A stretch of 64,000 nucleotides of DNA from Bisbaumannia pacifica. Its GTDB lineage: Bacteria > Pseudomonadota > Gammaproteobacteria > Pseudomonadales > Halomonadaceae. A model generated the notes under the pieces. It was given only the letters and a program-made list of their open reading frames with translations. It was not told where the DNA came from and ran no database searches. The position numbers were made by a program, and so were the translations under genes. Shown in pieces: positions 1 through 10,147 of this stretch; within the stretch, counting starts at the first letter, position 1; every line of letters starts with the position of its first letter. The stretch is taken from contig NZ_BJUK01000009.1 in NCBI RefSeq assembly GCF_007989625.1, positions 1 to 64,000 of the forward strand, read 5' to 3'.

Positions 1-26
1 CCGGCCTGCCCCCAGCGCCCCTCAGC
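1..26 (-). repeat. Edge-truncated copy of dispersed intergenic element
   Basis: Read on the minus strand, this segment gives the terminal block GAGGGGCGCTGGGGG, which also begins the element at 30976-31189 and, minus its first bases, the copies near 6812 and 22659. The rest would lie left of the window. It sits upstream of recO. The match is short, so membership is probable rather than certain. Confidence 0.55.
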
Positions 27-86
27 GATTCCGGCAACAAGGCCCTTATTGCTCGCAGGAGCTCAGCCTGAATTGGATGGCAAGCC

Positions 87-800
87 ATGCAGCCACAACC
101 CGCCTTTCTGCTGCATAAGCGCCCCTACCGGGAGACCAGTGCCCTGGTGGAACTGATCACCCTGGACCACGGCCGGGTACGTGCCGTGGCACGCGGCGTA
201 CAGCGCCCCGGCAGCCGCAGCCGTGGCCGATTGCAGCCCTTTACTCCCCTGCACCTGACCTGGAGCGGCCACGCCGAGCTCAAGCGCCTGGGGCTGATGG
301 AGAGTCGCGGCGCGGCGGCGCTGCTGGCCGGCGAGGCGCTGCTGTGTGGCTTCTATGCCAATGAGCTGCTGACCCGCACCCTGCCGGTGGAGTTGCCGGT
401 GGCCGAGGTGTTCGCCTTCTATGGCGCATTGCTCGAGGCGTTGCCGTTTCCGGAGCGGCGGGCCCCGGCCCTGCGGCGCCTGGAGCTGGCCCTGCTGGAG
501 GCCCTGGATGCGGCGCCCGTCTATATGGACGAGCAGGGGGCCGAGCTGGATCCCCAGGGTCGCTATGCCTATCGGGCCGAGGCGCGTCACTTCGTGCGCC
601 TGGCCGAAGGCGGCCTGGACGGGCGCACCCTGCGCCTGCTGGCCCAGAGCGACTGGAGCGAGCCGGGGCTGGCGGGTCCCGCCAAGGGACTCGCCCGGGC
701 GGCCCTGGCGCCGCTGCTGGGCAGCCGCCCGCTACGCTCCCGTGAGTTGATGCAGCGCCTCGCCGCTTCCCGGCATGCCGCGGCGTCGCCGGGTGCTTGA
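87..800 (+). CDS. recO: DNA repair protein RecO
   Basis: A 237-residue RecO homologue. RecO is the cytoplasmic mediator that, with RecR, loads RecA onto SSB-coated DNA in RecF-pathway gap repair and also anneals strands. The N-terminal OB-fold region carries the family-typical opening (AFLLHKRPYRETSALVELIT, then RAVARGVQRPGSR), followed by the helical C-terminal part; length is normal. The first ATG at 87 is used because the preceding frame has a stop just upstream. pdxJ follows after 69 bases in the same direction, the usual recO-pdxJ order; era, often upstream, would lie outside the window. Confidence 0.95.
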   Translation: MQPQPAFLLHKRPYRETSALVELITLDHGRVRAVARGVQRPGSRSRGRLQPFTPLHLTWSGHAELKRLGLMESRGAAALLAGEALLCGFYANELLTRTLPVELPVAEVFAFYGALLEALPFPERRAPALRRLELALLEALDAAPVYMDEQGAELDPQGRYAYRAEARHFVRLAEGGLDGRTLRLLAQSDWSEPGLAGPAKGLARAALAPLLGSRPLRSRELMQRLAASRHAAASPGA

Positions 801-869
801 TCCGGGCTTCCCGCTGTCGGCGTCTGCCTTTACCCTTATGCCCTGATTTCCTTTTTCCTGGAGCCCGTT

Positions 870-1652
870 ATGCATCCCCCGCGTATTCTGCTCGGCGTCA
901 ATATCGATCATATCGCCACCCTGCGCCAGGCTCGTGGCACCCGCTACCCGGACCCGGTCCAGGCGGCGCTGCTGGCCGAGGAGGCCGGTGCCGACGGCAT
1001 CACCGTGCACCTGCGCGAGGATCGCCGGCATATCCAGGAGCGCGACGTGCGCCTGCTGGCCGAGGTGCTCAATACCCGCATGAACCTGGAGATGGCGGTC
1101 ACCGAGGAGATGCTGACCCTGGCCGAAGCCGTGCGCCCGGCGCATGTCTGCCTGGTGCCGGAGAAGCGCGAGGAGCTGACCACCGAGGGGGGACTGGACG
1201 TGGTGGGCGGCTTCGCGGCGATCGCCGCGGCCTGCACGCGTCTGGCCGCCGCCGGCTGCGAGGTGTCGCTGTTTATCGACCCGGAGCCGAGTCAGATCGA
1301 GGCCGCCGCCAAGGCCGGGGCACCAGTGATCGAGCTGCATACCGGGGCCTATGCCGAGGCCAGCGGCGAGGCGGCACGCCAGGAACATGAGCGCATCGCC
1401 GCCGCCGCCGAACTGGCCGGCGAGCTGGGGCTGATCGTCAATGCCGGCCATGGCCTGCACTACCATAATGTCGAGGCCATCGCCGCCATCCCCGGCCTGC
1501 ATGAGCTCAATATCGGCCATGCCATTATCGCCCGATCCCTCTTCGTGGGGCTCAAGGAGGCGGTGGCGGAGATGAAGCGCCTGATCATCGCCGGCCAGGA
1601 GGCGGGTTTCGTGGCGGCCCTGGACGCGCACGACCACGATCATGAGCACTGA
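870..1652 (+). CDS. pdxJ: Pyridoxine 5'-phosphate synthase
   Basis: A 260-residue PdxJ. It condenses 1-deoxy-D-xylulose 5-phosphate with 3-amino-2-oxopropyl phosphate to give pyridoxine 5'-phosphate, the last ring-forming step of DXP-dependent vitamin B6 synthesis. The TIM-barrel family signatures are visible: [17 protein letters not shown] at the N-terminus, [16 protein letters not shown], and the C-terminal [16 protein letters not shown]. The extreme C-terminus is His/Asp-rich (DAHDHDHEH), an unconserved tail. It probably forms an operon with recO. The gene ends convergently with barA; a GC hairpin fills the gap. Confidence 0.96.
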   Translation: MHPPRILLGVNIDHIATLRQARGTRYPDPVQAALLAEEAGADGITVHLREDRRHIQERDVRLLAEVLNTRMNLEMAVTEEMLTLAEAVRPAHVCLVPEKREELTTEGGLDVVGGFAAIAAACTRLAAAGCEVSLFIDPEPSQIEAAAKAGAPVIELHTGAYAEASGEAARQEHERIAAAAELAGELGLIVNAGHGLHYHNVEAIAAIPGLHELNIGHAIIARSLFVGLKEAVAEMKRLIIAGQEAGFVAALDAHDHDHEH

Positions 1653-1657
1653 GCCGC

Positions 1658-1682
1658 GCCCGGGGAGACCAATCCCCCGGGC
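1658..1682. terminator. GC hairpin between convergent pdxJ and barA
   Basis: Perfect 8-bp arms GCCCGGGG and CCCCGGGC enclose a 9-base loop in the 33-base gap between two convergent genes. There is no clear T tract on either strand, so efficient intrinsic termination is uncertain. Confidence 0.4.
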
Positions 1683-1685
1683 CGG

Positions 1686-4391
<2,706 letters not shown>

Positions 4392-4450
4392 CGGGGCTTC
4401 CCTTGGCACCAGGAGTTGGCGGACAGTATGACATAGCCGGGGATCATCAC

Positions 4451-4496
4451 TGTCACCCGGCCGGTCCCACGGATATAATGGAAAAAACGTTTCCAT
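4451..4496 (+). promoter_or_regulatory. cysM promoter with overlapping palindrome
   Basis: A consensus TATAAT (4474-4479) lies 17 bp after TGTCAC (4451-4456). Overlapping the expected start point is an inverted repeat of ATGGAAA and TTTCCAT with a 5-bp spacer (4478-4496), a likely repressor site. A purine-rich AAGGAAAG lies just before the cysM ATG. The binding protein is unknown. Confidence 0.6.
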
Positions 4497-4508
4497 AAGG
4501 AAAGTTAG

Positions 4509-5399
4509 ATGCAGTTTCCCACCCTCGAGGACGTGGTCGGCAACACGCCCCTGGTGCGCCTGCAGCGCATCGGTGCCGGCCGCAACAACACCCTGTTGGC
4601 CAAGCTGGAGGGCAATAACCCGGCGGGTTCCGTCAAGGATCGTCCGGCCCTGTCGATGATTCAGCAAGCCGAGGCCCGCGGCGAGATCCGCCCCGGCGAT
4701 ACCCTGGTCGAGGCCACCTCCGGCAATACCGGCATCGCCCTGGCCATGGCCGCCGCCATCAAGGGTTACCGCATGGTGCTGATCATGCCCGAGAACGCCT
4801 CCGAGGAACGCAAGCAGGCCATGGCCGCCTACGGCGCCGAGCTGATCGGCGTCAGCAAGGAGGGGGGCATGGAGGAGGCCCGGGACCTAGCCGAGGCGAT
4901 GATCGGCCGGGGCGAGGGCAAGGGGCTCGATCAGTTCGCCAACCCCGATAACCCCCTGGCCCACTACCAGGGCACCGGTCCCGAGCTGTGGCGCCAGACC
5001 GAGGGGCGGATCACCCACTTCGTCAGCTCCATGGGTACCACCGGCACCATCATGGGCGTCTCCCGCTACCTCAAGGAGCGCAACCCCGAGGTGCAGATCG
5101 TCGGCCTGCAGCCGGAGGATGGCGCCAGCATCGCCGGCATCCGCCGCTGGCCCGAGGAATACCTGCCGCGGATCTATGATGCCAGCCGCGTCGATCGGGT
5201 GCTGGATATCGGCCAGGAAGAGGCCGAGGTGCATATGCGCCGCCTGGCCCGGGAAGAGGGCATCATGGCCGGCGTCTCCTCCGGCGGCGCCCTGGCCGGG
5301 GCCCTGCGTATCGCCGAGCGGGTGGAGAACGCGGTGATCGTCTTTATCGTCTGCGACCGCGGCGACCGTTACCTCTCCACCGGCCTGTTCGGAGCCTGA
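4509..5399 (+). CDS. cysM: Cysteine synthase B
   Basis: A 296-residue PLP-dependent O-acetylserine sulfhydrylase of the CysM branch. It makes cysteine from O-acetylserine and sulfide, and CysM enzymes also accept thiosulfate. The PLP lysine lies in NPAGSVKDRPALSMI, the phosphate/substrate loop is TSGNTGIALAMAA, and GVSSGGALAGAL near the C-terminus is the glycine-rich loop. Length fits CysM (E. coli about 303) better than CysK. It is divergent from barA, and rlmD starts one base after its stop, so the two are probably cotranscribed. Confidence 0.95.
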   Translation: MQFPTLEDVVGNTPLVRLQRIGAGRNNTLLAKLEGNNPAGSVKDRPALSMIQQAEARGEIRPGDTLVEATSGNTGIALAMAAAIKGYRMVLIMPENASEERKQAMAAYGAELIGVSKEGGMEEARDLAEAMIGRGEGKGLDQFANPDNPLAHYQGTGPELWRQTEGRITHFVSSMGTTGTIMGVSRYLKERNPEVQIVGLQPEDGASIAGIRRWPEEYLPRIYDASRVDRVLDIGQEEAEVHMRRLAREEGIMAGVSSGGALAGALRIAERVENAVIVFIVCDRGDRYLSTGLFGA

Positions 5400-5400
5400 C

Positions 5401-6786
5401 ATGGCGATGCTTGGCAAACGTCGCCCCCCGCGGCGGCGCTCCGGCGTGTCGGGACTCAGTGGCCGCGCCGCCACGCCGGCGCCCGCACCCGTCGGCGACG
5501 AGGGTGGCGTGGTGATCGAGCGTCTCGCTCACGATGGCCGTGGCCTGACCCATGGCGCCGATGGCAAGGCCTGCTTCGTCGAGGGCGCCCTGCCCGGCGA
5601 GCGAGTGCGCCTGGCGGTGCACCGCCAGCGCAAGCGCTTCGACGAGGCCCATCTGCGCGAGCTGATCACGGCCTCGCCGGAGCGAATCGAGCCCCCCTGC
5701 GCCCACTACGGCAGCTGTGGCGGCTGTGACCTCCAGCATCTGACCCCGCACGCCCAGCGTCGCCACAAGCAGGCGGTGCTCGCCGAGCAACTCGGCCGTC
5801 AGGGCGTGGCCCTGGAGGCGCCGTTGCAACTGCTGGCCGGCGAAGGGCTCGGCTATCGGCGCCGGGCACGCCTCGGCGTGCGGCTCGATGCCGAGGGGAC
5901 CCTGCACCTGGGGTTTCGCGGCCGGCGTAGCCACCACCTGGTGGATATCGCCGCCTGCCCGGTGTTGACCCCGTCCCTCGACCGGCTGCTTCCGGCCCTG
6001 CGCGAGCATCTTCCCAGCCTGGAGGCACCCCGCCAGGTGGGGCACCTGGAGCTGATCGACAGCGATGCCGGCGTTGCCCTGGTGGTGCGCCAGCTGCGCG
6101 ACAATCCCCGCGACGCCGAGCGCTGGCGGGCCTTCGCCGAGCGCCAGGGCGTGCACCTGGCCTGGCTGCTAGGCCGCGAGGCGCCGGTGCTGCGCTGGCT
6201 CGGCGAGGCACCGAGCCTGCACTATGCCCTGGGCGAGCTGCGGGTCCACTTCGCCCCGGGGGACTTCATCCAGGTCAATGGCGAGGTCAATCGTGCCCTG
6301 GTGGAGCATGCCCTGGCCTGGCTGGCGCCGGCCCCGGGGGAGGCCGTGCTCGACCTCTTCGCCGGGGTCGGTAATTTCAGCCTGCCGCTGGCCGCCGCCG
6401 GGGCCCGGGTCACCGGGGTCGAGGGCAGTCCGGCGATGGTCGAGCGCCTGGCCGATAATGCCCGGGCCAATGCGCTCTCCCTCGCCGCGCGTCAGGCAGA
6501 CCTCAACGACCCCGGGGCGGTGGCGCGATTGCTCGACGAGGTGCCGGCGACGGCGGCACTGCTCGACCCGCCCCGGGAGGGCGCCGAGGCGGTATGTCGC
6601 GCCCTGGCCAAACAAGGGGCGGTGGAGCGGCTACTCTATGTCTCCTGTGACCCGGCGACCCTGGCTCGGGATGCCGCCATCTTGGCGGCGGGGGGCCTGC
6701 GGCCGGTGCGTGGCGCCGTGGCCGATATGTTCGCCCAGACGGCACACCTGGAGTCGGTACTGCTATTTCGCCGCGGGGAAGGTTAG
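5401..6786 (+). CDS. rlmD: 23S rRNA (uracil-1939-C5)-methyltransferase
   Basis: A 461-residue RlmD (RumA). It methylates U1939 of 23S rRNA using SAM. It shows an N-terminal TRAM domain (VVIERLAHDGRGL...GERV), the Fe-S cysteines in CAHYGSCGGCDLQHL with a later Cys in AACPVL, the SAM motif VLDLFAGVGNFSLPLA, and the catalytic cysteine region LLYVSCDPATLARDAA. The basic leader before TRAM is a modest extension. It begins one base after the cysM stop. The gene is followed by the dispersed element at 6812-6924, then relA. Confidence 0.95.
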   Translation: MAMLGKRRPPRRRSGVSGLSGRAATPAPAPVGDEGGVVIERLAHDGRGLTHGADGKACFVEGALPGERVRLAVHRQRKRFDEAHLRELITASPERIEPPCAHYGSCGGCDLQHLTPHAQRRHKQAVLAEQLGRQGVALEAPLQLLAGEGLGYRRRARLGVRLDAEGTLHLGFRGRRSHHLVDIAACPVLTPSLDRLLPALREHLPSLEAPRQVGHLELIDSDAGVALVVRQLRDNPRDAERWRAFAERQGVHLAWLLGREAPVLRWLGEAPSLHYALGELRVHFAPGDFIQVNGEVNRALVEHALAWLAPAPGEAVLDLFAGVGNFSLPLAAAGARVTGVEGSPAMVERLADNARANALSLAARQADLNDPGAVARLLDEVPATAALLDPPREGAEAVCRALAKQGAVERLLYVSCDPATLARDAAILAAGGLRPVRGAVADMFAQTAHLESVLLFRRGEG

Positions 6787-6811
6787 TCGGGGATACGCCA
6801 TTGGGAACAAA

Positions 6812-6924
6812 GGGGCGCTGGGGGTAGGTCGGAGCAAAGCGTCTTTATCATGGACGATAAAGTCGAGCTTCCATGGAAGGATTCACAGCGTCTTTGCGGA
6901 GTGCCTACCCCCAGGTTAGCCCCG
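6812..6924 (+). repeat. Dispersed intergenic element, copy A
   Basis: A 113-bp imperfect inverted repeat between rlmD and relA. The left end CTGGGGGTAGG...GGAGCAAAGCG is mirrored at the right end by CAGCGTCTTTGCGGAG...CCTACCCCCAG. The interior carries GGATTCACAGCGTCTTTGCG, shared with copy C at 30976-31189; a diverged copy B lies at 22659-22768. It contains no ORF and could form a long hairpin in RNA. Confidence 0.8.
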
Positions 6925-7037
6925 GGACCTGGCCAGGCTGGTGGGCCAAGATGCCATCGTTTGCCTTGGCGAGGTTGTTAGAACAATTAGCGGGCCGTCG
7001 GCCGGCGGCCCGGGGTGGAATCAAGGAGCGCCAGGAG

Positions 7038-9293
7038 ATGGTGAAGGTTCGTGAAGACCAGCCGCTGAACGGCGAGGGCCGGGTCGATATCGACCAGTGG
7101 CTGGTGCGCCTGCAGGAAGACGTGACCCTGAGTGACCCGGCGAAGCTGCGCCGAGCCTGTGAGCTGGCACAGCGCCTGGCCGCCGATAACGCGGGCAGCC
7201 ACAAGACCTGGCTGCCCCAGGACACCAGCTTCCGCATGGGCCTGGAGATGGCCGATATCCTCGGCGAGCTCAAGCTCGACCAGGCCGCGCTCGAGGCCGC
7301 GGTGCTCTACCGCACCGTGCGTGAGGGGCTGCTGAGCCAGGAGCAGGTCGCCAAGCAGTTCGGCGACGAGGTGGCGCGGCTGATCGACGGCGTGCTGCAG
7401 ATGGCCGCCATCAGCCAGCTGACCCCCAGCCACGGCATGCAGCAGCACGACCAGCAGGACAACCTGCGCAAGATGCTGGTGACCATGATCGACGACGTGC
7501 GCGTCGCCCTGATCAAGATCGCCGAGCGCACCTGCGCCCTGCGCCAGGTCAAGGACGCCCCCCGCGACAAGCGCCTGCAGGTGGCCCGGGAGGTGTTCGA
7601 TATCTATGCCCCCCTGGCCCACCGCCTGGGCATCGGCCACCTTAAGTGGGAGCTCGAGGACCTCTCCTTCCGCTACCTCCACGAGGAGGACTACAAGGCC
7701 ATCGCCAAGCTGCTGGCGGAGAAGCGCCTCGACCGGGACCGCTATATCAGCGATGTGGTGGGCACCCTCGAGGAGCTGCTGGAGGCCCAGGGCATCACCC
7801 GCTACGCGGTGGACGGTCGCGCCAAGCATATCTACTCCATCTGGCGCAAGATGAAGCGCAAGCGCATCGACTTCTCCCAGGTCTATGATGTCCGCGCGGT
7901 GCGTATCCTGGTGCCGGAGGTGGCCGACTGCTACACCGCCCTGGGGCTCGTCCACTCCCGCTGGCACCATGTGCCCCACGAGTTCGACGACTATATCGCC
8001 AACCCCAAGAAGAACGGCTACCAGTCCCTGCACACCGCCGTGCTGGGGCCGGAGAACAAGGTACTGGAGATCCAGATCCGCACCTTCGCCATGCACGAGG
8101 AGGCGGAGCTCGGCGTCTGCGCCCACTGGCGCTACAAGGGCCACGACACCAAGGCCAAGAGCTCCAGCTACGAGGAGAAGATCGCCTGGCTGCGCCAGGT
8201 CCTCGAGTGGCAGGAGGAAGTGGGCGAGTTCGGCGACCTGCGCGAGGGCCTCAACAGCGACGTGGCCCCGGATCGCATCTACGTCTTCACCCCCGACGGC
8301 CACGTCATCGACCTGCCGCGCATCGCCACCCCCATCGATTTTGCCTACCGGGTGCACACCGAGGTGGGGCATCGCTGCCGGGGTGCCAAGGTCAACGGCC
8401 GCATCGTGCCGCTCACCTACAAGCTCAAGACCGGCCAGCAGGTGGAGATCCTCACCGCCAGCAAGGGTGGCCCCAGCCGCGACTGGCTCAACCCCAGCCT
8501 CGGCTACGTGCGCACCTCCCGGGCCCGGGCCAAGATCCAGGCCTGGTTCAAGCAGCAGGCCCGGGGCCAGAACCTAGAGGAGGGCAAGGCGCTCTTCGAG
8601 CGCGAGATGAAGCGCCTCGACCTCGAGGACATGGACCTGGAGACCCTGGCCCACAAGGTCAATTATCAGGGCCCCGACGACATGTACGCGGCGCTCGGCG
8701 CCGGCGACCTGCGCATCGGCCAGGTGCTGCACCAGGCCCAGCAATTGTTCGGTGAGTCCGACGATCAGGAGCGGCTCGACCGGCTGCTGGCCAAGCCCCG
8801 CAAGGCGCCGCCCAAGGGGGGCAAGAGCGCTATCACCGTGCTCGGCGTGGGCAACCTCAAGACCAGCATGGCCAACTGCTGCCACCCAGTACCCGGGGAG
8901 GCCATCGTCGGCTTTATCACCCAGGGGCGCGGGGTCACCATCCACCGCCAAGAGTGTCCGAATATCCTCCAGCTGCGCCTCGACGAGCCGCAGCGCATCA
9001 TCGAGGTGGAGTGGGGCGAGCGCCCCGGCACCCAGTACCCGGTGGATATCGTCATCGAGGCCTGGGACCGCTCCGGGTTGCTGCGTGACGTCACCGGCCT
9101 GTTGGGCAACGAGAAGGTCAATGTGCTCTCGGTAAACACCCGCACCGACAGCGAGGACGGCATCGCCCGGCTGGCCATCACCCTGGAGGTGGATAGCCTG
9201 GAGACCCTGGGGCGACTCTTCTCGCGGATCCAGCAGTTGCCCAATGTGATCGACGTCAAGCGGTTGCGCACCGGCAAGGGGGGCAAGGCATGA
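7038..9293 (+). CDS. relA: GTP pyrophosphokinase RelA
   Basis: A 751-residue RelA, the ribosome-associated (p)ppGpp synthetase of the stringent response. The N-terminal hydrolase-like region lacks the HD active-site residues, as in monofunctional RelA. The synthetase core is clear (YDVRAVRILVPEVADCY, NPKKNGYQSLHTAVLGP, EIQIRTFAMHEEAELG), followed by TGS (DRIYVFTPDGHVIDLP), a zinc-finger-like CCHPVPGE segment and a C-terminal ACT domain. The frame opens at 6873, but that stretch crosses the repeat. The ATG at 7038 has AAGGAGCG 8 bp upstream and yields the family-typical MVKVREDQPL. It overlaps mazG by 4 bases. Confidence 0.96.
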   Translation: MVKVREDQPLNGEGRVDIDQWLVRLQEDVTLSDPAKLRRACELAQRLAADNAGSHKTWLPQDTSFRMGLEMADILGELKLDQAALEAAVLYRTVREGLLSQEQVAKQFGDEVARLIDGVLQMAAISQLTPSHGMQQHDQQDNLRKMLVTMIDDVRVALIKIAERTCALRQVKDAPRDKRLQVAREVFDIYAPLAHRLGIGHLKWELEDLSFRYLHEEDYKAIAKLLAEKRLDRDRYISDVVGTLEELLEAQGITRYAVDGRAKHIYSIWRKMKRKRIDFSQVYDVRAVRILVPEVADCYTALGLVHSRWHHVPHEFDDYIANPKKNGYQSLHTAVLGPENKVLEIQIRTFAMHEEAELGVCAHWRYKGHDTKAKSSSYEEKIAWLRQVLEWQEEVGEFGDLREGLNSDVAPDRIYVFTPDGHVIDLPRIATPIDFAYRVHTEVGHRCRGAKVNGRIVPLTYKLKTGQQVEILTASKGGPSRDWLNPSLGYVRTSRARAKIQAWFKQQARGQNLEEGKALFEREMKRLDLEDMDLETLAHKVNYQGPDDMYAALGAGDLRIGQVLHQAQQLFGESDDQERLDRLLAKPRKAPPKGGKSAITVLGVGNLKTSMANCCHPVPGEAIVGFITQGRGVTIHRQECPNILQLRLDEPQRIIEVEWGERPGTQYPVDIVIEAWDRSGLLRDVTGLLGNEKVNVLSVNTRTDSEDGIARLAITLEVDSLETLGRLFSRIQQLPNVIDVKRLRTGKGGKA

Positions 9294-10147
9294 GCGAGCC
9301 CCGCTACGGCCTCGATGACCTGCTGACCCTGATGGCGGTGCTGCGCGACGCCGACCAGGGCTGCCCCTGGGACCTCAAGCAGGACTGGGACAGCATCGTG
9401 CCGCATACCCTGGAGGAGGCCTACGAGGTGGCCGACGCCATCGAACGGCGCGCCTATGCAGAGCTGCCCGGGGAGCTCGGCGACCTGCTCTTCCAGGTGG
9501 TCTACTACGCCCAGTTCGGGGCCGAGGAGGGACGCTTCGACTTCCACGATGTGGTTCACGCCCTGACTGCCAAGATGCTGCGCCGCCACCCCCATGTCTT
9601 TCCCGAGGGCAGCCTGGCCTCGCGGCGGCCCCCGGGGGTGAGCGCCGAGGCGATCGAGGCCCGCCAGGTGCACTCCCGCTGGGAGAGCCTCAAGGCCGAG
9701 GAGCGCGCCGAGCGGGATGCCCGCTCGGTGCTCGACGACGTGCCGAGGACGCTGCCGGCCCTGTCGCGGGCCGCCAAGCTGGCCAAGCGCGCCGCCCGGG
9801 TCGGCTTCGACTGGCCCGACGAGACCGGGGTGATCGCCAAGATCCGCGAGGAGCTCGCCGAGGTGGAGGCCGCCCTGGCCGCCGGGGACCGGGATCACGC
9901 CGCCGAGGAGGTGGGCGACCTGCTGTTCGCGGTGACCAACCTGGCGCGCAAGCTCAAGGCCGACCCCGAACGGTGCCTGTGCGGCACCAACGCCAAGTTC
10001 GAGCGCCGCTTCCGCCGCGTGGAGGCGGCCCTGGCCGAGGCGGGGCGGGATCTCGCCGACGCCAGCCTGGACGAGATGGAAGATCACTGGCAGGCCGCCA
10101 AGCGCGAGGAGCCGGCCGCCGCGCATTCCGAGGAGGGAGCCAAATGA
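9290..10147 (+). CDS. mazG: Nucleoside triphosphate pyrophosphohydrolase MazG
   Basis: A 285-residue MazG with two MazG repeats; the second carries the active site. It hydrolyses (d)NTPs to NMP and PPi, sanitising the pool, and in E. coli it lowers ppGpp during starvation. The first acidic helix pair is HTLEEAYEVADAIE...ELGDLLFQVVYYAQ, the second REELAEVEAALAA...AAEEVGDLLFAVTNLAR. The start overlaps the relA stop (ATGA) and its stop overlaps the ppc start (ATGA), so relA-mazG-ppc is probably translationally coupled. About 20 residues longer than E. coli MazG. Confidence 0.94.
   Translation: MSEPRYGLDDLLTLMAVLRDADQGCPWDLKQDWDSIVPHTLEEAYEVADAIERRAYAELPGELGDLLFQVVYYAQFGAEEGRFDFHDVVHALTAKMLRRHPHVFPEGSLASRRPPGVSAEAIEARQVHSRWESLKAEERAERDARSVLDDVPRTLPALSRAAKLAKRAARVGFDWPDETGVIAKIREELAEVEAALAAGDRDHAAEEVGDLLFAVTNLARKLKADPERCLCGTNAKFERRFRRVEAALAEAGRDLADASLDEMEDHWQAAKREEPAAAHSEEGAK

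Noticed and set aside
6873-7037. A 55-residue N-terminal extension of RelA
   Set aside because: It reads through repeat copy A; the ATG at 7038 has a strong ribosome site and gives the family N-terminus.
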